Assembly: GCA_911728455.2 (NCBI GenBank)
Contig: OU452232.1
Span: 1,116,001 to 1,180,000 of the forward strand
Origin: Marthasterias glacialis
Lineage: Eukaryota > Echinodermata > Asteroidea > Forcipulatida > Asteriidae
DNA: 64,000 nucleotides
Reading direction: 5' to 3'
The notes beneath the pieces are model-generated. The model saw only the letters and a program-made list of their open reading frames with translations, searched no databases and was not told where the DNA came from. Below are positions 1 through 11,340 of this stretch, in pieces. The position numbers were made by a program, and so were the translations under genes. The stretch's first letter is position 1. Each line of letters starts with the position of its first letter.

Positions 1-705
1 AACTAAGCCGTAAAGTGGCAGCGTCGTCTTTTAGCATAGCGCCCTCTGTTGGTGATGAAAATAATAAACTGCACATGTTGGGAGTTACAGTCGTCTGAAC
101 GGCTCTGGGAGGATATGGATTGAAAGTTGTCGAGGTAAGCGAGTATTAAATCATTGAAATCAATGTATATTTAATGGAAATGTTCATATAAATTGTGGTA
201 TTGTGATAGTCTATACTTTGGTTTAATATTGTGTAAAATACAATGGTTTGTTTGTGTCATTGGAGACTGTGAACAACTTGGTCAGTCAGCTCAGTGTGAG
301 TACACTGTACAGACAGTGTATGAAGTACACCTTCACGTAATGTGTGCACTACACTAGCTCCCCATAGCGTTGTGTGGGCTGCGCCTGACACTAACGCCAC
401 GAATCCATCTCATTCACTTTATACATGGCAAATTATTCCTTGCCAAATAACAGTCATTCTTTTGGGACTTTCATGACAGTCCTTTGCAATCCCAATGATT
501 TAAACTACTCTTGAAATTACCTTGAAATTAAAGTATCTGGTAGTAGTGCTACTGCTAGTGCTACACTGGTCAATGGTACTAATACTATACTAAACTAGTG
601 CTTAGGACAGTTGTGATAATTATTGAGCTGCCCTCCAGTGAAATTATATGAAAGGGTAGGTCGGTCAGGATTTCTTGTTCTCTCCTTTACTGTCATTTTA
701 AGAAT
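1..705. other. Unassigned left end, no gene recognised
   Basis: No open frame or domain can be supported. A good donor-like string (CGAG|GTAAGCGAG, GT at 135-136) follows about 130 bases that could be the end of a non-coding first exon, but no matching acceptor was identified. Confidence 0.25.
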
Positions 706-1337
706 AAAATGTATTTTGAGATTTTGAGATTATCGGTCGTACTAGTGCCCCAGTCCGTGACATTGTTGGGAATCGTGATGAAGTGGATTTTTTTATGAAT
801 CTGACATCAACTTCTGTTTCCTATCAAAAAGGATTGTGTGTTCGCTGGTGCCATGGCTTGCATATTTTTTGCGCGGTCATGACAGGATACCAGTCTCCAT
901 AAGCCAACACGCAATCCACACTAAAAATCCAAAACTTTCCATTCGTCATGATTGGCCGAGCACGTAATTCACATAGCTGGTATCCTGCGTTGACTGCGCA
1001 AAACAACATTTTAGTCAGGGCATCAGCGAACACGCAATTCATTTTTGTTAACAGTAGTTGATGTCACGTAGTAGTCAAATGCAGATCGTAACAACTGCAT
1101 TTTTAGTAGGCCTAAAAAATCATCGATTTGGCAGACAGAAAAAAATTGTGAGTAGGCCTTCAATTAAATGTGCTTTATTTCATCCATAGTAGATTGAAAA
1201 GCCAATAGGTGATTTTCTAGTAATTCTGTTGAGTTTTTGTTGTAATTTTGACAAGTTTATAACTGATTCATAAAAAACTATATCACGGACTGGGGCGCTA
1301 GTACGACCAATAATGTCAAAATCTAAAAAAAGGAGTA
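706..1337. mobile_element. Non-autonomous DNA element with inverted arms, family of 57806-58725
   Basis: The arm at about 722-764 (containing GTCGTACTAGTGCCCCAGTC) returns as its reverse complement at about 1281-1326. The interior (ACGCAGGATACCAGCT on the minus strand, GATTGCGTGTTCGCTG-like ends) matches the interior of the better preserved element at 57806-58725. No transposase frame is visible. The small minus-strand frame inside it is element sequence, not a gene. The outer TIR seen in the 57806 copy is preserved only on the right here. Confidence 0.55.
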
Positions 1338-1484
1338 CATGCAAAGTTACTGGAAACTTCTGTAATTTTTTGATATTTGCGTTACTCCAAATGAAGTGAG
1401 AAAGTCTTCTCAACTGTAGTGCAATATTTTTTGACCCAATTTGCCATATAATTTTTACATATATTACTCAGACCCTAAATACTG

Positions 1485-1815
1485 TGCTTGTTAACATCTT
1501 TTGTATTGGAAGTCACTTTAAACCTTACCAACATGAAAATCAGTCAGTATGCCTATTTACACTGTACATGGTTCCAATGAAGGGTGAAGTTCAATCGAGT
1601 TCAACGTTTTCCAATTATTGTGTTCATCATACACTGCACTCATAGAGTTGTATACAAGTACATGTTCATTGATAACAACCCAGACAACTCAGACAGGCAA
1701 CAATGCTAGCTGCGCTGATTGTCAACACACAGTGCAGTACAGTAGTATGCATTGACTGTGTACTGTACCCTGTATTGTTCAAGCAACTGGGGACATACTG
1801 TTCATTATGCTCAGA
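1485..1815 (+). repeat. Fragment of the duplicated TRIM lead-in segment
   Basis: This stretch closely matches 46670-47000 and 62635-62965, and more weakly 33790-34050. It is the 5' part of the segment that precedes the probable first exon of each TRIM unit. Here it stands alone without the downstream donor, so it is a relic of an earlier unit. Confidence 0.7.
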
Positions 1816-2754
1816 CTTTAAACGAAAAACGAAAACATTTATTGTGTGAATTCAAGCCAACAACTGTTTTTTATTCAGAACAACCTGGATAGCACAGTTT
1901 CTGTCAGCCGGCACATGATACAAGAGCCTTCCATCGGGCTTGAAGAATTAATTTTGTATAACAACTGATCAACAGTAACAGTGAATTTTGAATACATTCG
2001 AAGTCATCAAAACCTACTTCAGTATAGTTGCACTTCCACCAATGTAACCTTTGGTCGTAAACAATAGCCCCATGAAACTTGCGAGTGCTGTAGCAACTAA
2101 ACTAAACCCAAAGTTATTCATCAGGGTATAAAGATGTCAACATCTTTAAAATCTGGCTTAAGAAATCCAAAAAATTCCCCGAAATGTATGTGGTGGCTGT
2201 CTGAACAGAGAAAGACCTGCTCTTCAGATTGAAGCCCTCTTCAAAATTATGACACAAAACCTTTATGAATATCATCCCAGCCTTTTCCAGTAAACTATAC
2301 AAGATATATCCAACATCAATGTTCACAGGTAACCCCCAGCCTGAAGGCACAGTGTGGCATACTGCAGTTCCAACCTAATTCCAATACATTGGGCAAACTC
2401 TGAAACACTTGACTCCCAGTAGAACATTAATACAATGCCAGTACACTCTGAAAGACTTTTGTCCAGACTGCATAATAAAATTCAGGGCACTTACTGAAAA
2501 ATGGGCTTTCTTTAGAAGACTTGACTCCCAGCCCAAATTAAAAACAAGGCACTCTTTGGAAAACTTGACTTCCAGCCCAACCAATTAACGATGGCTCACA
2601 TGGGCGTAAATACCAGGGGGGATGGGAGTTATTTCCCCCCACTATTTGTCCAGGGGGATGACCCCCCCCCAGAGTTTTGCTCCTTAAGAAAAAACAATTG
2701 TTTTCACTGAAAAAGCACCCCATAGCTTAGTAAATAAATAAAATATTTTTATAA
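1816..2754. other. Unassigned intergenic stretch
   Basis: No gene is visible. Around 2375-2585 there are loosely repeated phrases (ACTTGACTCCCAG, CTCTGAAA) suggesting a decayed short tandem repeat. A G/C-run-rich patch occurs at 2615-2670. Confidence 0.3.
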
Positions 2755-3445
2755 TATATAATGAATTTGAGGGTTGGATGTAGTTGATTCATATTGTGGA
2801 TAAAGCTCTGGAAGTTTTCTAGGGTGTTGTTAAAGATGACGAGAATGTCATCTCAATTGCGCCACCAAGTTAAGATATGAGCAGCTTTTTCAAGGATTTG
2901 TTTTTCCAGATCGTGTAGTGTAAAACCACAAATTTCTGGGCTCGCTGTTGAGCCTATGGCGCATCCAATTTCTTTAAGGTTAACATTTTGACCAAACTGG
3001 AAGCAATTTCTTCCTGTGATAAGTTTCAATAATCGTTGTATGTAGTCAGAGGGTGGTTTTGTGATGGAGTAATTGTGGTTGTTTCGGTCTAAGGCATTAC
3101 AGACACTGTTTATTGCCTCGGTTTGGCAAACATTGGTGTACATTGAAATGACAACTAGGCTTGTTATCAGAACTTGAAGTTGAAAAGTTATTCCTTTTAG
3201 TTTCCGCAATATGTCTGCTGTATCGCGTACATACATGTATGTAGGTTGGGAAGTAACTATTGGGAGAAGAAAGTGATCCTCAAATTTTGATATTTTGGCT
3301 GTTGGGCTTGAACCTCCACTTTTGATTGGTCTCCCTACAAAAGGTATGCCCGGGGGTGGTGTTTTGTGTATTTTCAGGAGAAAATACATTGTTGGGCATT
3401 GGCATGGTTGGGACAATGTTGATGTAACAGGAAATCTCAAAGACT
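2755..3445 (-). mobile_element. Penelope-like retroelement, reverse transcriptase fragment (degenerate)
   Basis: A minus-strand frame of 195 residues carries the reverse transcriptase core typical of Penelope-like elements: a YFLLKIHK motif, a RPI.SG..SPT.KIS stretch, a DT.DIL-like helix, an MYTN region and a GCAIGSTASPEI motif, with WW..DD-like remains just downstream. No GIY-YIG endonuclease or flanking repeat was recognised. It is a 5'- and 3'-truncated, decayed copy sitting just before the SINE and coiled-coil exon of the left-most unit. Confidence 0.7.
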
Positions 3446-3524
3446 TCTCCCTATTGCCTCCAAAATGGTAAACTGTATTTTGTATTTTTTAATTTTGTTT
3501 ACATTACATGTACAACCATGTGTG

Positions 3525-3765
3525 ATAAACACGGTAATTTCAAGCTGAACATCCAGAGGAATACTAACTACTCAGGTGGGATTGGAACCCTCTATCTCTG
3601 CATTTTAGATCAGATGTCTGAACCACCCAGTGACTAGAAGCCAGTTTGAACCCTGTAATAAGCAGTGGATACCGTATACATTGAATACATGTAATAATTG
3701 CATCCAGGAAAAAGACTATTATTTTGGTTAGACCCTTACACTGATGTGTGATAAGCATTTTATAC
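3525..3765 (-). repeat. tRNA-derived SINE, left-most unit copy
   Basis: Read on the minus strand, it has a box-B-like GGGTTCCAATCCC and an upstream box-A-like stretch in a tRNA-like spacing, followed by a non-tRNA body. The same element sits in the same place in the other units (about 18725, 41350 and 56770), always a few hundred bases before the 108-nt coiled-coil exon. The minus-strand frames over it are translations of the SINE. Confidence 0.6.
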
Positions 3766-3939
3766 TGAGTGCTTTCAGAGTCTTGTGGGAAAACACAAAA
3801 AAGACTTCAACAAAAGGAAGACTTCTAGACACAAGATGTTTAACTCATGAATTCTGTTATGACCATGGTGCAAGTGTCATCATGTCTATCAGTTTCACTT
3901 TCACATCATCTTCCTCTTTCTCATCTTTGTTCTTTACAG

Positions 3940-4047
3940 AAGGAGAACTCAAGTCTAATTCAGCATCTTGAGGATGAGGAGTGTGGTAGTCTAAAGCTGA
4001 AACAGATGATGTCACTGCTGGAGCATGAACTAGACTAAAGAAATCAG
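3940..4047 (+). pseudogene. Coiled-coil exon, left-most copy (108 nt, premature stop)
   Basis: An acceptor (TTCTTTACAG) and a donor (CAG|GTATGAG) bound a 108-nt, phase 0-0 exon of 36 codons. The translation begins KENSSLIQHLEDEECGSLKL and continues KQMMSLLEHELD, rich in Leu/Glu/Lys/Gln with heptad spacing, so probably a coiled coil. Codon 33 is TAA where the 57186 copy has CAA (Gln). Either this copy is broken or the exon is used as a terminal exon. The parent gene is not recognised; neighbouring exons of this unit were not found. Confidence 0.45.
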
Positions 4048-5000
4048 GTATGAGATGAGAGGAACCATGTGGTGTGTCTTAGAAGATAGACAGTCGGAGT
4101 TGAGATAAATCAACTGCCAAATATCAAATATCTCCAGCTGAGAGTGCAATTATGCACAAAAAATTTTTCGGAACAAGGGGAAGTTGATAAAGATGTTGAC
4201 CAACAAGCAAAATTGTTGTGATTTCTATTGGAGAAAATATGTGCAAGCTCAATGTTTAAAACATTCAGAAATCAATTGGCCAAGCTAATTACAGCAACCT
4301 GACAATTATTTCTGTCTGCAATGGATAGAAGCTCTTGATTCTCTCTTCATCTTGAGGTTGAAGCCTTTCTAATCACTCTCCGACACACACCATAACATAA
4401 AATTGACTATTAATCATGTTAATTTGGAAAAAGATTTGTGCAGTAAAGTTGTATTTTTGGGTAAAGAATCTGCTTGCAAGAATAAATTCCTTTGGAACAG
4501 AATTTCTGGGTTACTTCTAGACCCTCAGGATTTTTTCATTCACCTTGTATTTGAGGTTTTGTGAAGCATCAGAAAATAATTTGTTAGAAGTGTCTATTAA
4601 TAACTAACCATCATTCTCCCGGAAAAACAAAATCAGTTTTGTTTAATTTTTGATGAGTTTTAATGGACCAGGGTTTGTTAGAAATTAGTAATAATTTTCC
4701 ATGTAATGGAGTAAAGCAATAATGATTGACATACAGAAATATAATTAACAGATTGTGCCAGTCACACATTGTTTTGAGCAGCTACTGGAGCATGAACTAG
4801 ACCAAAGAAATCAGGTATGAGATGAGAGGAATCATGAGGTGTGTCTTAGTAGAAAGAAACTAGGAGTTGACACAAATCCACTGCCAAATATCAGAAAACT
4901 GCGGCTAAACATAGTGCTTCAAAATTCATCCAAGCAAAGTTGTTTTGCAAAACAGCAGAATGGGCACTCTGTATGAGTGCAACACATAGGCCTACAGACA
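4048..5000. other. Non-coding stretch with partial re-copy of the coiled-coil exon end
   Basis: Positions 4782-4814 repeat the last 11 codons of the coiled-coil exon (LLEHELDQRNQ, with the Gln codon intact) followed by the same GTATGAGATGAGAGGAA intron start. The exon's 3' end and its intron were therefore duplicated locally about 770 bp downstream. Nothing else coding is seen. Confidence 0.5.
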
Positions 5001-5229
5001 ACCAGGTAACTTGCTTCATAAAAGTTCATATCAAGTTCAACAAACAGTACAACCATAGAATTATATTCAAATAACAATGACACATGCAGCTTTTGGAGTT
5101 TTATTTACAAGTGCAGTACTGGCTTCATGCTTCATTGCTTTCTTTGTATGTTGTACCAAGCGATACCAGTCGGCCAAATTAGGTACCTACTGTACACTGT
5201 TCATGCTACGTGACTGTAGGAGGAAATAA

Positions 5230-5438
5230 CCTTGGAGAAATTGTTATTCTCAGCACCATTTTGGGAGGGTAGAGCAGCTCCGGTATTACTGACTATCAGA
5301 ATTAATTGTTGTGAACTTAGCAAGAGAAAACACCTTGATTTGAGTTCACTAATACTTGGGACAAGCCTGGGACACTACTGCAGGACGTATGTAGATGTAG
5401 GACGATTGACAGTGGTTAACAGTGCACAGTGATTATAG
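5230..5438 (+). promoter_or_regulatory. Probable non-coding first exon / promoter region of TRIM unit A (divergent)
   Basis: The end of this segment (GACAGTGGTTAACAGTGC, then AG|GTGAGTACAGATCA with the donor at 5439) matches the segments ending at 34197, 47159 and 63114, and those at 34197 and 47159 likewise lie upstream of a TRIM-NHL coding exon. The 5' untranslated splice acceptor of the TRIM A coding exon (TTTCCAG at 11335) would be its partner, giving an intron of about 5.9 kb filled by foldback repeats. Inference only; the exon start is not defined. Confidence 0.35.
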
Positions 5439-5439
5439 G

Positions 5440-6287
5440 TGAGTACAGATCACAAATTCATTCAATTTAATACTTTGCTCCATACTCTACTTGACATAGC
5501 AATGCGTGATGTTCATTATTTGCACAACTTCACAAAATGTGTAAGCTTTGTAGTAAAAAATGATAAATCAATGTAATTGCTTAAGACTGAAAACTTGAAA
5601 AGATTTATCTTTTAAATATAATTATGTAAACTCAGTAGGGTATGTAGTTGTGATACAGAGTGAATGATAATCTCTTAGAAAGTCACAATCTACCTCATGG
5701 TGTTAGACAGAGGGGGTGTCTGGGTGTCTTCTTGATTCTTGGTTAGGAATTTTGAAGGCCTACTTCAGGTTTTTAACCAGTAGGCACCGGATGCTGTAAA
5801 TCATTGCAATATTTTATCCAAGCCAGTAAAAGGATGATGTGATTTTTGGTGAGCTGCTTTAGTAGAATGCGATCCTATGTAGTACTGATCTTGTCAGTTC
5901 GGCTGTCCGTCCGTCCTTACATCCGGCCGTCCGCATTCAATAGACTTTTAGCTTTAAGCTTTTTATGTTTTTAGTTGTTGTATTGAATCTAAAAACCCTA
6001 AGTGAAACCACTCTACAGTGACAGCCATGCGTTGTGTTTCTAAACCAATTGTTTAAAAGAAATGTTCTGGGAATGAAAAAACATGTTAAACTTATTTTTT
6101 ACACTGTTAAACATTGCCCTCAGGACTTTAAATAGACAACTTTAGATTAAATGTTGATGTTTTAGAACTAAATTTTGAACTGATCTGCAACTACACAATT
6201 GCTTTGTAGAATTAAACAAACAAAAACAAAACGAATGATTATGTCACCAATTCCAGTTGACTGATCTGAAACAATAAATAATCTGAA
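5440..6287. other. Probable 5' intron sequence, no feature seen
   Basis: AT-rich sequence without a supported gene, between the putative first-exon donor and the foldback element. Only short frames occur. Confidence 0.3.
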
Positions 6288-8430
6288 ATGGTCATAACTT
6301 TTCGTTCCCAAAATTTTTATTTTTCAATCCCTTCCCGAACTTTTCTAGTTCTCTGGTTTTATTTAAGTAGAATGAACAAAAAAAATGAAACAGTACCTGT
6401 CAAATTTATAAAGCATAATGTATACAGACTCCAACTAAAGCATTATTCTCACAACACATCAGTCCCTTCAAAAAACACAACTTTATTACTTGCAGTTGAT
6501 ACATAAAATTGGTTTGTTATGGTGCCCTCTTTTATTGAAAGTGAAATGTTAGGTTTTACTTTAGTTCGAAGTAATAACATACCCAAAAGGAACACTTATC
6601 AAGAATCTGGTGCCTTTTTTCAAATCATAAGAGTGAGTTGTAAGCCTGTGAATTAATCTTACTTAATGCAGAGCATTGACGAACCCCCTACCCCCACCTC
6701 CCCCTAAACCCAGCATGTTTCAGGCTCCATCTTCTAATAAAAGGAGGAAGCAATACTTGTTGTGAACTAAAGCATTATTTCTACAGAACCTAAAAGCTCC
6801 TCTTTTAGGATGTCACCCCTGCTGTGGTGTTCAAAGTATTGCTTTATAGCGCCCCCTTTTGATGAATCTCTAAAGAGAAAAAAAGAAAATTACACAATAT
6901 TGTTTGAAACAGCAATAAATTGGCTCAGAACTATCCTGGTTGTGAGCCAAATGAATACAAGTTACTGGTGGTACACACATTTGTGGCATTGATCCTGGGG
7001 TGAGGTTGTATTTTGTGTGCAGTAATGCAAATAACAAAAGAGGTAGGAGTCTTTACCGCTACTATGAATCACATGTAGAGAATTCAGACAGAGACGTTTG
7101 ATAATTATTTTGCTTCAGGTGATTACTGAGGTATTTTAAGTGATACCTTTGTAAAATAAAGAATGGAAAACTAAACAAAACTAGCCTCTTTAGAGGATCA
7201 TTATATCATTTTTAGCCTACAATTGTTTGAAAACAGTTTGTCATGACCTAAACATTGGTACACAAGATCTGCATGATGAGCGCAAGAGGTGTATATTCTA
7301 CTAAGGTTTCATCAAAAGGGGCGGCTATAAAGCAACACTTTGAATACCAAAGCAAGCAAGCAATAAAGCTGTATTTTTTAGGGGTAGAAATAATGTTTTA
7401 GTTGGAGTCTGTAGAAATAATGCTTTAGTTTACAACAAGTATTGTTTCCATTAGAAAATGGAGCCTGAAACCTGCTGGGTTAGGGTGGGAGTGGGGGGAA
7501 GGGGGTTAGTCAATGCTACGCATTAAGTAAGATTTTTAAGTAGGGTAGTACATTTCATTTTTAACAAAAGAGGGCACCGTAACAAACAATTTCATGTACC
7601 AATTGCAAGCAATAAAGATGTGTTTTTGAAGGGTGACATGCTTAAAGGGGCTGTTGTGTAATGTGAAAATAATGCTTAGTTGGAGTCTGTATAAGTTATG
7701 CTTCATAAAGTCCACAAGTACTGTTTCATTTTTGTTTTCATGCCTCTTAAATAAAATCAGAAGATCAAATGCTAGAAAAGTTAGGGAGGGAGTTAAAAAA
7801 TCAAAATTTTGCTTGTAAAAATGCTGCTTATCCATTAGAAGTAAATTATAGGCCCGCAACTCACTTTTAAGATAAGAAAAAGGCCACAGATTCATAAGAG
7901 TATTCTTTTTTGTGTATTAACCTACTACTTTAAACACAAGGAAAACCTCAAATTTCACTTACAAATTACAATTTTTAGTTGCAGTACAGCCTAAAAAAGG
8001 AAAAATCCCCCAAGCTTTTCTTACCAGATATGGAAAGACCAATCGTGGCTCTAATCAAATCCAAAAGGAAAATATTCTGAGACCCCTGGCAAGTTGACTT
8101 TTTAAGAGACAAAAATAGGGTAAAAATAACAATTTCGCAGATTCTAAAAACATGCTTTAAGGCATGTTCTAAAAATAGCATCAGGGTAACATTTAAAAGA
8201 TTTTTTTAAAAAGTCTGAAGTAAAGGGAAGGATGATACTTTGTAATGATATAATTGGTTTTGTGACATGATTTTGAATTTTGGGTTGGTGGCATTTTAAA
8301 AAAAAGATAAACAAGTTTTTGAGACCCCAAGTTGGCCTAAAATGCCCTAAAACACAAAAAAGACTGTTACCATGGCAACAGGCCTTTGGGAAATTAAAAA
8401 AAAATATGTTTTTGTTACTTGCTCACCATG
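6288..8430. mobile_element. Long foldback (inverted-repeat) element, copy 1
   Basis: The arm at about 6290-6880 is repeated in reverse complement at about 7303-7905; for example GCTTTATAGCGCCCCCTTTT matches the reverse complement of 7310-7330. The right arm continues to about 8400 and ends with CTGTTACCATGGCAACAGG and GGCCTTTGGG, the same terminus that begins the foldback at 47990. A loop of about 400 bp carries AATTACACAATATTGTTTG. No coding capacity. The left arm lacks its outer ~450 bp. Confidence 0.65.
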
Positions 8431-9109
8431 TCCTATTATTTAAAAAAAAAACTGGCCGAGAACAAAATTATGAAGTATTTAAGCGGACCCACTCTTAAGA
8501 AGCCTAAATGTAGTATACAATGGATTGATATTTTTGCACAGCATGAATTGTGATTTTGTTAATTCAAAAGCCACTGTTTTTCTTTTGTTTTGTTTTTTGT
8601 TTTGTGTGTGGTTTTGGTATAGACTGTCAGTAAATACCCAATTTCTTTTCATTTCATGTAATCTTTTTCAGTTTAAATGTAAAATTTTCTCGATTCATCG
8701 CTTGACAATAACGCGCTTTAAATACAAAGAAGAGGTGTGTACCTGTCATGCCTGCACAGGGGAACATGTACATGAATGATGCAGTCGTCAGAAGTTGATC
8801 AAATTCTAACAGCTTAAATGTACAATCTAAGATGTGCACTGCCATCTCACAAAGCTAGGTCATAAAGCTAAGTCAACATTCTGCAGGAGTGACATTGCTG
8901 CCGATTTTGGAGCCCCATGTGCAATGATGAGCCCTGGTTGAGGATTTTCAAATATTCAAATTGATAGAAAAACTTGATATAATTTGAACCCTCAATACAG
9001 GCAAAAAACACAAAATTCAATAAGGCTGCTGGATATGGTACAGGAACCATATACTATTAAATCCTATGAAATGAATTTTTTTCCAGTTTAAACTATAAAT
9101 TATGCCGAT
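8431..9109. other. Stretch between foldback repeats
   Basis: About 430 bp (roughly 8400-8830) are absent from the otherwise parallel repeat at 10380. After that, 8832-9060 (GATGTGCACTGC..., GGAGCCCCATGTGCAATGAT) repeats at 10380-10690. No gene is supported. Confidence 0.45.
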
Positions 9110-10700
9110 ATTAGTATTGCTGTTTCAAACGATATTGTTTAATTTTCCCTTTTAACCTTTTTTTAAGAGAGAGATTCATCAAAAGGGGCCGCTAAAAAGC
9201 AACACTTTTTAAAGTACCAAAGCAAGCAAACTTTTAAAGTTTTTTTTATGGGTGACATCTTTATTAAAGGAGCTGTATAAATAATGTTTAAGTTCACAAC
9301 AAGTATTGTTTCCATTAGAAAATGGAGCCTGAAACATGCTGGGTTCAGGGGGGTGGGGGTAGGGGGTTAGTCAATGCTACGCATTAACTAGGATTAATTC
9401 ACAGGCTTATGATTCACTCTTATGATTTGAAAAAGACACCAGACTCTTGATAAGTGTTCCTTTTGGGTATATAGTTAATTGGAACTGAAGTAAAACCTTA
9501 CACTTCACTTAAAAACAAAAGAGGCCACCATAACAAACAATTTCATATACATTTGTACCAATTGCAAGCAATAAAGTTGTGTTTTTGAAGGGTGACATGC
9601 TTAGAGGGGCTGTTGGGTTCTGTGAAAATAATGCTTAAATAGTTGGAGTCTGTAAACATTAGGCTTTATAAACTTGACAAGTACTGTTTCTATTCTATTT
9701 TCATGCCACTTAGATTAAATCAGAAAATGGAATGCTAGAAAAGTTAGGGAGGGGGTAAACAAATCAAAATTTTGCAAAACAAAATGCTGCTTATCCATTA
9801 GAAGTAAGTAATAGGCCTGCAACTCGCTCTTAAGGTATGAGAAAGGCCACAGATTCATAAAAGTATTCTGTTTTTTGTGTATTATTACTTCAAACTTCAG
9901 GAAAACCTCAAATTTCTTTTTTCTGTTTTGGGGAGGGGGGGGGGGGAATTACAATTTTTGATGCAGTACTGCCTAAAAAGGATACAATCCCCCAAACTTT
10001 TCTTACCAGATATGGAAAGACTAATCTAGGCTCTAAGCAAATCCAAAAGGAACATTTTCTGAGACCCCTGGCAAGTTGACTTTTTGAGAGACAAAACAAA
10101 GGTAAAAATAAACATTTTGCAAGTTCTAAAATCATGCTTTTATGCATGTTCTAAAAGTATCACAAGGGTGACATTTAAAAGATTTTTTTAAAAACTGAAG
10201 TAAGATCAAGGATGATTGTTTGTAATGATATAATTGGTTTTGTGACATAATGTTGCATTTTGGTTTGGTGGCATTTCAAAAATAAGCTAAGAAACAGTTT
10301 TTGAGACTCTCAAATTGGCCCAAAATGCCCAAAACATGAAATAGCCTGTTACCATGGCAACGGGCCTTTGGGAAATCAAAGATGTGCACTGCTGTCTCAC
10401 AAAGCTAGGTCATCAAGCTAAGTCAACATTCTGCATGAATGACATTGCTGTCATTTTTGGAGCCCCATGTGCAATGATGAGCCCTGGTGGATGATTCTAT
10501 ATTATTTCGTAGCCAGAAAAATTTAAAATTAACCTTTTAAGAACATTCAGATTGACTAGAAAAACCTTATATAGTTTGAACCTGCAATACAGGCACAAAC
10601 AAAATTCCATTTGGCCGCTGGATATGGTAGAAGAACTACTATTAAGTCCTATGAAATGAAGTTTTTTCCAGTTTAAAGATTAAATTATGCCAATATTAAC
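9110..10700. mobile_element. Half foldback element, direct repeat of 7303-9060
   Basis: The sequence runs parallel to the right arm and flank of the preceding foldback: AGATTCATCAAAAGGGGC at 9172 matches 7308, and the ACCATGGCAACGGGCC terminus at about 10350 matches 8370. The second, inverted arm is missing here. A G-run lies at 9930-9950. Confidence 0.6.
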
Positions 10701-11059
10701 CCATAAATGCAAATATGCACACAATTTATATGAGGTTAAATAATTGAATTAGTGGTGAAACCCGCGCCCATAGAGGGGAAATATTCATGATGTTGATGAA
10801 GGCAAATGTTGTTTGTCGGTGAGCAGAGATCTATATACAAGTGGATGTGATACATTATGCAAACTTATGTAACTCCATGCGCTTAGCTTCTTTGGACAAA
10901 TCTCCTGATATTTGGCTTTTGTTATATGGAAAATGTCATCTAGGTGTGTCGTTGCTGGTTGCAACACTTAGTACTAAAGATGGCTTCAGTCTGCACAGAT
11001 TCCAATCAGATCCAAACTAACGATGAATGTGGACGGCTGCAATGAAACATACCAGAGCT

Positions 11060-11135
11060 AATGGTCAGGAATGTGCATTGTCAAAAGATTTGAATATACA
11101 CACTAAATCCTCAGACAAAATTGTCCACCACCATG
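11060..11135 (+). promoter_or_regulatory. Putative 5' untranslated exon end close to TRIM A
   Basis: A CCACCATG|GTGAGTCCG donor (GT at 11136-11137) and its surroundings are conserved in unit C, with the donor at 50272. It lies 200 bp before the acceptor at 11335, a plausible short 5' UTR intron. Splicing the ATG at its end to the coding exon would be out of frame with the main ORF, so it would act as a short upstream ORF rather than as the start. It is absent from unit B. Confidence 0.3.
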
Positions 11136-11340
11136 GTGAGTCCGATACACATGGGAGTAAGAAATTTTCAAGACCTCCTTTAAAAGTATGTTTTGTTCCG
11201 TTGCATTCCCTCAATAATGTGCAGTACATTTATCTTTTTTTGTTTAGCAAAAGATGTAAACTGAAAGTGGTTTGTGCAAACTGGATGCTGGTTTTTTGTA
11301 ATACAGTATCTTTGCTCTTTGATATTAATTTCCAGATAAA

